34,821 nt of DNA from a virus. Below, one piece after another: positions 22,280 through 28,333 of this stretch. A program made the translations under genes and the position numbers. The stretch lies in IMG/VR virus record IMGVR_UViG_3300030044_000055, positions 1 to 34,821 of that record; one strand, 5' to 3'. The notes beneath the pieces are model-generated. The model was not told the origin of the DNA, did not search any database, and worked only from the letters and a program-made list of their open reading frames with translations. The first letter of the stretch is position 1. The number at the start of each line of letters is the position of its first letter.

Positions 22280-23643
22280 AAAAGATTTGTAAGCTTCATA
22301 AGCACGAACGAGACCATAAGACCTGCGATTTGCATAAGGCTAGGGTTGATGAAGGAAAAAGCCCCGAAGATAAACGTGCGGCTAGAGGTTCTAGATCTAC
22401 AGAGCGCACGAAATTTATGGATGAAAAATTAGGCCACAAAGAAGAGGGCCAAAAAGGCATTAACCGCACCGCCCATCCAGGAATGAGTTGGAGTGAAGCC
22501 GGATCTGCAGCTAGAATGTCAAATAAAATGCCTGGCAGTAAAACCTTTAAGGAAATGGCGCATGGGAGAGCTAGCAAAGTCTTAGGCGAAATGAAAGCTA
22601 TGCCTAAACCCAATCTCGGCAAGTCCTGCGATTTTCATAAGGCCGAATTCGCAAAACACGCTTGCTATCTCCATAAGTCTGAAGAGGAGTCGGTTCCTGA
22701 AACTAACGAACGCGAAGGAATGCATGATCCTGAAGATCATGATGATTGTCCCTATTGTGCTGAAAACGAAGATAATCGTACGGATAACTGTCAATATTGT
22801 CAGGACCTTGATGCTGTAGAGAATGCCAATGGTACTGCTGGTATGGAAGATACCTGTCCATATTGTCAGGACGTGAATGCAGAGCAGGCCGGTGGAGAAG
22901 AAGAAGACTGTCCTTATTGCGAAGATGAAACCGTAGAACAGGCCAATCCAGGATTGTCTTCGGATGATGTTCTCCCCGATAGCGATGGTCCAGATAACTG
23001 CCCTGAATGCCAAAAAATGTATGGGGAAGCTTCGGAAAATACTCCGGCACAAAGTGGACAAGAGCCCCCTAAGACTCAAGGCCATGAGACTGCTGAAGAA
23101 GTTTTGGATATGCTTGATCAACAGCCAGGACAGGGAACTCCTCCTGCTGAAGAAGCTCAGAAAATTGACAATACGGAACTACCGCAAGGCGATGCTATGG
23201 AAGAAGGAACTTCGGTTCCAGAAAACTTTGGCGATGCACAAAAGGGCGATATTTCGGATGAAGAAGCTGCTTTTGGTGGACAGCAAGATCAACCAGATAT
23301 GGCGTCCGTTATGCAAGGTGGACTCGACGACCATGCCAATGAACAGAAGCGTCAGCAAGTTCTAGATATGGTCGGCCAGACTCTGGCTGGATTCAAAGCC
23401 AACAAGGCGTCCTTGGAAGCTACTAAAGAGCAAAATATGCCACTTTATCAGTCTTGCATTCAGATGCTTAAGAGTATGATCTCTCTTTGCGAATTACTTG
23501 GCTTGAAACCTCAGATGCAAGCTGGACAGCCAGGACAAGAAATGCCACCGGAACAGGCCGCGCCTGCAGCACCACCGCCAGCCCCTCCTGGTGGCGGAGC
23601 TAGCCCAGCGGAGGGTCAGCCCGACCCAAAAGCGGCGGGGTAA
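22276..23643 (+). CDS. Acidic protein with repeated CxxC and CxxH metal motifs (455 aa)
   Basis: No known family. The N-terminal region has two copies of a Cys-His pattern: CKLHKHERDHKTCDLHK (5-21) and CDFHKAEFAKHACYLHK (118-134). Residues 156-246 carry five CxxC pairs, each after an acidic residue: CPYC (158), CQYC (172), CPYC (194), CPYC (212), CPEC (242). The rest is acidic and Q/P/G-rich, with one helical segment (NEQKRQQVLDMVGQTLAGFK, then YQSCIQMLKSMISLCELLGL) and a proline-rich tail. It may bind several metal ions or form redox pairs; the function is unknown. It overlaps both neighbours by one to four bases. Confidence 0.65.
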   Translation: MKKICKLHKHERDHKTCDLHKARVDEGKSPEDKRAARGSRSTERTKFMDEKLGHKEEGQKGINRTAHPGMSWSEAGSAARMSNKMPGSKTFKEMAHGRASKVLGEMKAMPKPNLGKSCDFHKAEFAKHACYLHKSEEESVPETNEREGMHDPEDHDDCPYCAENEDNRTDNCQYCQDLDAVENANGTAGMEDTCPYCQDVNAEQAGGEEEDCPYCEDETVEQANPGLSSDDVLPDSDGPDNCPECQKMYGEASENTPAQSGQEPPKTQGHETAEEVLDMLDQQPGQGTPPAEEAQKIDNTELPQGDAMEEGTSVPENFGDAQKGDISDEEAAFGGQQDQPDMASVMQGGLDDHANEQKRQQVLDMVGQTLAGFKANKASLEATKEQNMPLYQSCIQMLKSMISLCELLGLKPQMQAGQPGQEMPPEQAAPAAPPPAPPGGGASPAEGQPDPKAAG

Positions 23644-23843
23644 TGGGAATTACCCCGGCCTCAAAGCTCTCGGCAAAACACTCTACTCCCCATCTCGCTA
23701 AAGACCCTATTCCCGAAAAAGGAATTAATGGTAAGGGACAAATGAAAGTCACGGACAACAATGGAGTGGTACGCTTCATTGATATGAAACAAGGTCGAGT
23801 GCAAGGCCCTTCTGGCGTTCCAATTAAGCCTCCGAAGGTTTAA
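23643..23843 (+). CDS. Small hypothetical protein (66 aa)
   Basis: Basic, glycine- and proline-rich: it includes KGQMKVTDNNGVVRFIDMKQGRV, a possible two-strand hairpin (residues about 34-54). No family recognised. The ATG overlaps the stop of the previous gene (TAATG), and the next gene starts one base after its stop, so it is tightly embedded in the operon. That arrangement is the main evidence that it is real. Confidence 0.6.
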   Translation: MGITPASKLSAKHSTPHLAKDPIPEKGINGKGQMKVTDNNGVVRFIDMKQGRVQGPSGVPIKPPKV

Positions 23844-23844
23844 T

Positions 23845-24624
23845 ATGGGCGATATCAAAGTTAATCTCAATATTGATAGCCTGACTGAATACATGGAAGA
23901 ATTCAGTAAAGACATAACCAGGGACCTAAAAAAGGGTATCCAAGGGTTGGCTATAGCTACTCATGCCCATATTAAGGAAGATGCCCAAACGCTCCATTCA
24001 TTTCGTAAAGACTACTTAGAGGCTCTCGGCGAACCCGAACAAATAGACGAGAATCTTTGGGTTATTACTTTGAAGGAGTCTGCAGTTTGGATTGAAGATG
24101 GAATCTCCGCCCCCTACGACATGAAACCTGGACTGCTCAATACACAAAGAGACGGTAAGGGTGAAATCGAGACTTCTAAGGATGGCAAGAAATATCGTAT
24201 CGTTCCTATGAATCAAGGTAAGACTCCTAGCGAAATGTCTCCGAATACTGCTGGATACGAGCAAGGTATGGTGAATAAAGTCAAAGCAGAGCTAGCAAAA
24301 AAAGGAATTCCATATAAGAAGTTGGAACTCGATAAAAATGGAAGTCCTAGGCTTGGTAAACTTCATAGCATGAATATCGACAGTTTTACTCCTGGAAAGG
24401 GTAATACCCCCCAACTTCATGGGCTAAACATCTACCAGACCAAACAAAAAGATGGGTCTACCAAAAGGACTATTACTACTTTTAGAACCGTTACAGAAGA
24501 CCAAAATGGAAAGTGGATACATCCTCCAGTAGAGCCTTTGGATGCATTCAATAAGGCCGAACAGTTCGCAATTCAAGAATGGGAAAATACTTGGCTTCCC
24601 AAAATTCTAGAAAAGTATAGGTAA
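23845..24624 (+). CDS. Putative head-tail joining (HK97 gp10-like) protein (259 aa)
   Basis: Features reminiscent of gp10-like neck proteins: an N-terminal helix with FSKDITRDLKKGIQGLAIAT, then HIKEDAQTLHSFRKDYLEAL, then the strand and loop segment WVITLKESAVWIEDGISAPYDM, followed by a KPGLL-type motif and a C-terminal segment GKWIHPPVEPLDAFNKAEQF. The placement just before another neck-type gene fits. The assignment is tentative. An AAGG site precedes the ATG. Confidence 0.6.
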   Translation: MGDIKVNLNIDSLTEYMEEFSKDITRDLKKGIQGLAIATHAHIKEDAQTLHSFRKDYLEALGEPEQIDENLWVITLKESAVWIEDGISAPYDMKPGLLNTQRDGKGEIETSKDGKKYRIVPMNQGKTPSEMSPNTAGYEQGMVNKVKAELAKKGIPYKKLELDKNGSPRLGKLHSMNIDSFTPGKGNTPQLHGLNIYQTKQKDGSTKRTITTFRTVTEDQNGKWIHPPVEPLDAFNKAEQFAIQEWENTWLPKILEKYR

Positions 24625-24627
24625 TCT

Positions 24628-25596
24628 ATGAGCTTATTTTTTGGAGATCTTAGAATAAAAGCGGCCTTAACTCTTGGCCTAGAAGACATCACAAAGAATC
24701 CCTGGCTTCTTAACGATATTCTTGGGGATACGGTAGCTAATCCCTATCTCAGAAAACTCTATGGTTCACAAATCGAATCATGCTCTCAGTGGTTAGCCAA
24801 TAATCGCATTAATATCGTTATGTCCGAACGAGATGATAAACTTGAATTTCCTGCAATCGTAATTGACATTGGTACGAGTAACGAAAAGCCGGACATGAAG
24901 AGATTAGCCGATTTAACTACCGAAAAGATCCACCTATCTCCTTCGGAAGTAAATAAACCTATCCCGTATGTCATCAAACCAACTTCTGGTTCGTATGATC
25001 CAACTCTTGGTGTATTTACCTTCACTTCCGCTCAAACCCTTAACCTCGTTTCTCCTGGGATGGCTTTGGTGGATCCAACTACCGGCAGTGCGTATGTGGT
25101 CCAATCCGTCGTTAGCTCTACTCAAGTCCAACTTTTAACGGGACTATCTCTAAATGCGACACTTTATGGTGTTATTCCAGAGTATAGATATTTTGAGGCT
25201 AGGATTGGTGGTACATTCTTTCAGGAGAGCTATAAAGTCAGCTGCAAGGCCATGGACCAGAACACCCTTCTATGGTTGCATGCTATAGCTACGTATTCTC
25301 TATTGAGATATCGTCAAAGCCTGTTAGAGGCAGATGGGTTTGCTGAAAGCGTCGTTAAGTCTGGTAAAATGTATCCAGACCCAGATTATTCAGATGCAGG
25401 TCAAGTAATTTGGGCTCGCGATATCACTCTTGAAGGTCAAGTTGAAAATAGATGGATTGAACAGCCCCATCGCTATGTGGAAGACATTGTCTTTCCTGGT
25501 GGTTTGAAGATCCTTAGTAACTTAACAGACACGTTTGAGAATCCCGACACCGTTAATTGGCAAACTCTTCAAGATATTGCCTATGAAAATGAGTAG
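24628..25596 (+). CDS. Putative neck or tail-terminator protein (322 aa)
   Basis: Unrecognised by family, but a typical neck-region protein: an alpha-beta N-terminal part (RINIVMSERDDKLEFPAIVI), a strand-rich inserted region with GSYDPTLGVFTFTSAQTLNL and VVQSVVSSTQVQLLTG (about 115-180), and a second alpha-beta part (NTLLWLHAIATYSLLRYRQS). The split core with an inserted beta domain would fit a tail terminator or neck protein; this is inference. An AGG site precedes the ATG. The end of the gene carries the -35 box of the HNH promoter. Confidence 0.55.
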   Translation: MSLFFGDLRIKAALTLGLEDITKNPWLLNDILGDTVANPYLRKLYGSQIESCSQWLANNRINIVMSERDDKLEFPAIVIDIGTSNEKPDMKRLADLTTEKIHLSPSEVNKPIPYVIKPTSGSYDPTLGVFTFTSAQTLNLVSPGMALVDPTTGSAYVVQSVVSSTQVQLLTGLSLNATLYGVIPEYRYFEARIGGTFFQESYKVSCKAMDQNTLLWLHAIATYSLLRYRQSLLEADGFAESVVKSGKMYPDPDYSDAGQVIWARDITLEGQVENRWIEQPHRYVEDIVFPGGLKILSNLTDTFENPDTVNWQTLQDIAYENE

Positions 25597-25605
25597 TTGT
25601 GATAT
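25577..25605 (+). promoter_or_regulatory. Weak sigma70-like promoter before HNH gene
   Basis: TTGCCT (25577-25582), 17 bp, TGATAT (25600-25605), placing a start 2-3 nt before the ATG at 25615. There is no Shine-Dalgarno sequence. The -10 is weak, so confidence is low. Confidence 0.35.
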
Positions 25606-25614
25606 ATCCTATAT

Positions 25615-26115
25615 ATGAAGGTATGTTCTAAGTGTAAGGAAAATAAAGAGATTAGCTATTTTAGTAAGGATAAGGGGGCCAAAGACGGTTTTCAGCATAA
25701 ATGTAAGCTGTGTGCTAAGGCATACGATGAAATATCTAGAGCTAAGAACAAAGAAACTAGAAGCGCGTATAATGCTCAGTATTATGTAGAAAATAAGAAA
25801 AAAGAAAATACGAGGTCTTCTCTCTATAAAAAGGAAAATGCTGCGCTGGTGAACTCTGCTACAGCCAGAAGAAACGCAGCCAAAATCCAAGCTACCCCTT
25901 CCTGGCTTACCGAATCAGACTACAATAAAATAGACGAATTCTATATAGAAGCTGCTAGAAAGACTAAGGAAACTGGCATTCCCCATGAAGTTGATCATAT
26001 CTTGCCCTTATTGGGCAAAAATGTAAGAGGTTTACACGTACCCTGGAACTTGCAGATATTAACTAAATCTGCGAATAGCGCTAAGGGGAATAGAATAGAT
26101 GCCTCCTATCTTTAG
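25615..26115 (+). CDS. HNH homing endonuclease
   Basis: A 166-aa HNH nuclease and close paralogue of the gene at 13748: N-terminal zinc finger MKVCSKCKENKEISYFSK with KCKLC, basic linker, then IPHEVDHILPLLGKN, VRGLHVPWNLQILT and KSANSAKGNRID, with catalytic DH. It lies between the neck-region genes and the KSE-peptide genes. The start codon has only 18 bp of spacing from the previous stop and no ribosome-binding site. Confidence 0.9.
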   Translation: MKVCSKCKENKEISYFSKDKGAKDGFQHKCKLCAKAYDEISRAKNKETRSAYNAQYYVENKKKENTRSSLYKKENAALVNSATARRNAAKIQATPSWLTESDYNKIDEFYIEAARKTKETGIPHEVDHILPLLGKNVRGLHVPWNLQILTKSANSAKGNRIDASYL

Positions 26116-26178
26116 CTAAAAGCTGACTAAAAGATTTCGGCCTCTAACTATAAGTACCATATTTTGTTAAAATCATCC

Positions 26179-26187
26179 CCAATCTTA
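26179..26187 (+). promoter_or_regulatory. CCAATCTTA element 6 nt before ATG at 26194
   Basis: CCAATCTTA, then CCCTAG, then ATG. No Shine-Dalgarno sequence exists between element and start, so a leaderless message is predicted. The preceding 26116-26178 shows only AT-rich sequence. Confidence 0.6.
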
Positions 26188-26193
26188 CCCTAG

Positions 26194-26463
26194 ATGAACA
26201 TCAAAAAAGTCAGCATGGGCGGTCTTCAATCAACTCAGATTACTCCAGTTCCGGGTGTTGTTTCTCCTACACAATCAAATACCGCTAGTCCAAATAAGGT
26301 CGGCTCTCAGGCCGTAGTGAAGCAAGCTAAGGCTAAAAAACCTGGACAGGCGATGGATAAGCCTTCTCAATTTTATAAAAGTGAACAAAATCAATCATTT
26401 AAGAAGAAAAGTATTCAAGCACTTCACGAGTTTTTGAGCAACGCTAGATCCAAACGAAAGTGA
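26194..26463 (+). CDS. Small basic protein (89 aa)
   Basis: Unrecognised. The N-terminal two thirds is low complexity, rich in S, P, T, V and K. It contains the recurrent peptide FYKSEQNQ near the C-terminus, then a basic helix (KKKSIQALHEFLSNARSKRK). The predicted message is leaderless (element 6 nt upstream, no ribosome-binding site). It may be an internal-head or DNA-binding accessory protein, judging only from charge and location. Confidence 0.55.
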   Translation: MNIKKVSMGGLQSTQITPVPGVVSPTQSNTASPNKVGSQAVVKQAKAKKPGQAMDKPSQFYKSEQNQSFKKKSIQALHEFLSNARSKRK

Positions 26464-26467
26464 TCGT

Positions 26468-26476
26468 CCAATCTTA
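26468..26476 (+). promoter_or_regulatory. CCAATCTTA element upstream of 26495 gene
   Basis: CCAATCTTA ends 18 nt before the ATG at 26495, with TTAGGAG between as ribosome-binding site. It is the second element within 300 bp, giving the two adjacent small genes separate starts. Confidence 0.6.
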
Positions 26477-26494
26477 TTGTTATTAGGAGTTCCC

Positions 26495-27112
26495 ATGGCA
26501 GACAAAGTTTATACCCCACAACAGGCAGCTATGATGGTTCTGGCGAAAGCCCAGGAACTTTTTAAACTTTCTCCATTGGCTAAAGGGGAATGGGATAAAA
26601 TTGAGCATAAGTTGGAAGGCGAAGGCTATTCCAAGAAAACTGCCGACAAGATCAATGGTTCGATTAAAGCCAAAATGGGCAAGTCCGAAGATATGGAAAT
26701 GTCCGAAAAGAACCCTGATGAGAAGCAGGATGCTGAACTTGGCGAAAAAGTTGAACATGAAGTTGAAGCCCATGAATCTGAGAATCCTGAAGCTGAAAAG
26801 CAAGAACATCGTGAAAAGGGTTCCTATAAGCTCGCTAAGTTTATGGGTAAAATGGAAATGAAGAAGAGCCAAAAAGCTGCTCCCGAAATGGATAAGGCTG
26901 AGACTGGATATGAAAAAGGCGTTAATACCGCAGTACAACACGGTAGAGCCGATGCCCCCACGTCTACTAGCGCTGCCGGTGTTGGTGCAACTGCCAGTGC
27001 TCGCGGGGCTACTCCTCACGGAGTTCAAGTTGGAACGGCGCAAGCTAAGTCTTCCCACCAGCAAACCCTCGATCAAATCCACCAAATGTCCAAACCAAAG
27101 CTACCAGGATAA
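26495..27112 (+). CDS. Charged low-complexity protein with short WDKIEHKLEGEG module (205 aa)
   Basis: Not a named family. Residues about 30-62 contain a helical module (WDKIEHKLEGEGYSKKTADK ... SIKAKMGK) that I recognise as a short lysine/glutamate module frequent in phage virion proteins. It is followed by an acidic stretch (about 62-110) and a G/A/T/S-rich tail. Recurrent peptides of the LAKGE and GKSED type occur. The ATG at 26495 has AGGAG 5-6 nt upstream; an earlier in-frame ATG at 26477 directly follows the promoter element and precedes the ribosome-binding site, so it is less likely. Confidence 0.6.
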   Translation: MADKVYTPQQAAMMVLAKAQELFKLSPLAKGEWDKIEHKLEGEGYSKKTADKINGSIKAKMGKSEDMEMSEKNPDEKQDAELGEKVEHEVEAHESENPEAEKQEHREKGSYKLAKFMGKMEMKKSQKAAPEMDKAETGYEKGVNTAVQHGRADAPTSTSAAGVGATASARGATPHGVQVGTAQAKSSHQQTLDQIHQMSKPKLPG

Positions 27113-27115
27113 CCA

Positions 27116-27415
27116 ATGGCAAAGCCGACGAAACTCAGACAACTTGAACAGCCCATGGTGGAGTCTAAGCCCAAGGAGATGACCTTGGCTGAATCTCGTG
27201 CCTATAGGGCTTCTCTTCATAGGCCTCAAGCCCCGTCGCTTACTGAAGAACAGAAACGTGAAGAGTTTCGCAAGTTTTGGGCCAGCAATAAAAAGAAATA
27301 TGGCGAAGCTAAGAATCTTGAAAAAGCTCTTTGGTTGCATCTCAAGACTATCAAAATGGATTCGCCAGAAGACTTTAAGAGGGGTTGCGACCATTTCGGA
27401 TTGAAGGTTAAATGA
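27116..27415 (+). CDS. Basic hypothetical protein (99 aa)
   Basis: A lysine/arginine-rich protein with a helical middle (EEQKREEFRKFWASNKKKYG) and a C-terminal helix (PEDFKRGCDHFGLKVK). It may be a small chaperone or DNA-associated phage protein, but no family is recognised. An AGGA site precedes the ATG, three bases after the previous stop. The stop overlaps the start of the GIY-YIG gene (ATGA). Confidence 0.6.
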   Translation: MAKPTKLRQLEQPMVESKPKEMTLAESRAYRASLHRPQAPSLTEEQKREEFRKFWASNKKKYGEAKNLEKALWLHLKTIKMDSPEDFKRGCDHFGLKVK

Positions 27416-28323
27416 AAGCTTCTCTAGGCTCCATCTACCTCATTACTAACCTCATCAACGGCAAATTGTACGTTGGTCAGACTGTTTATACGGTGGAGTT
27501 GAGGTTTTCTAAGCATGTTAGGACTGCGAATCTTGGAAGTGAATTAGCGCTCTGTAGGGCTATTCGTAAATATGGCGCAGAAAACTTTAAGATCGAGACC
27601 ATTGAAGTAACTTTTGAAACCGAACTAGACAATAGGGAAATCTTTTGGATTAAAGAGCTTAACAGTCTGTGTTTTGGCGGCGGCCTTGGATATAACATGA
27701 CTACGGGTGGTCACGGTGTAAGGGGGCGTATTCAATCTGAAGAAGAGAAGAAAAAACGAGTCCTATCATGCACCGGAAAAACCCACACCGCAGAAACTAA
27801 AGCCCTAATGAGCCAAAAAATGACTGGCCGAGAAATTACTTGGGCCGACAAGGTTTCTGAGGGTATGAAGAAGAGGCTCGCTGACAATCCAGACCATATG
27901 GCGAAGGTCGTCGAACAGGCTTTGGCGGCTGCCATCAAGAATAAAAAGCCTGTAGAGGCGTTGATGAACGGCGTATGGGTTGAATTTGCGGGAACTGAAG
28001 ATCTAGCTCAAGCCATTGGAGCAAAGGCTCCAAATATTACTAACGTTATTCGTGGTAAGGCCGACACTATCAAGGGATTTTCAATCCGCTCTAAGGATCC
28101 TGCAATTCAAGCTCTGTGTGAAAAGAATAGACTTGAGAGAAAATCTAAGCCTGGATCTCATAAGAGAGTTATCTGCTTAGAAACTAAAGAGATTTTTGAT
28201 TCGCGTAGGGCCGTCGCTGCAATCTTTAATGTAAGTATGAGAGCTGTAGACGATTCTGTAAACAAGAACTACGCGTGCCGTACAAAAGAACACGGCAAAT
28301 TACATTTTGCTGAAATGATTTAA
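27412..28323 (+). CDS. GIY-YIG homing endonuclease
   Basis: A 303-aa GIY-YIG nuclease: GSIYLITNLINGKLYVGQT at the N-terminus, with the arginine in ELRFSKH and the catalytic glutamate in DNREIFWIKEL. NUMOD3-like repeats follow (THTAETKALMSQKMTGRE), and two C-terminal HTH-type repeats (EFAGTEDLAQAIGAKAPNIT, DSRRAVAAIFNVSMRAVDDS) that resemble IENR1/NUMOD1 modules. It is inserted just before the tail sheath gene, in a coupled overlap (ATGA) with the upstream gene, so it relies on read-through and not on its own promoter. Confidence 0.9.
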   Translation: MKASLGSIYLITNLINGKLYVGQTVYTVELRFSKHVRTANLGSELALCRAIRKYGAENFKIETIEVTFETELDNREIFWIKELNSLCFGGGLGYNMTTGGHGVRGRIQSEEEKKKRVLSCTGKTHTAETKALMSQKMTGREITWADKVSEGMKKRLADNPDHMAKVVEQALAAAIKNKKPVEALMNGVWVEFAGTEDLAQAIGAKAPNITNVIRGKADTIKGFSIRSKDPAIQALCEKNRLERKSKPGSHKRVICLETKEIFDSRRAVAAIFNVSMRAVDDSVNKNYACRTKEHGKLHFAEMI

Positions 28324-28333
28324 GGGGAAATTT

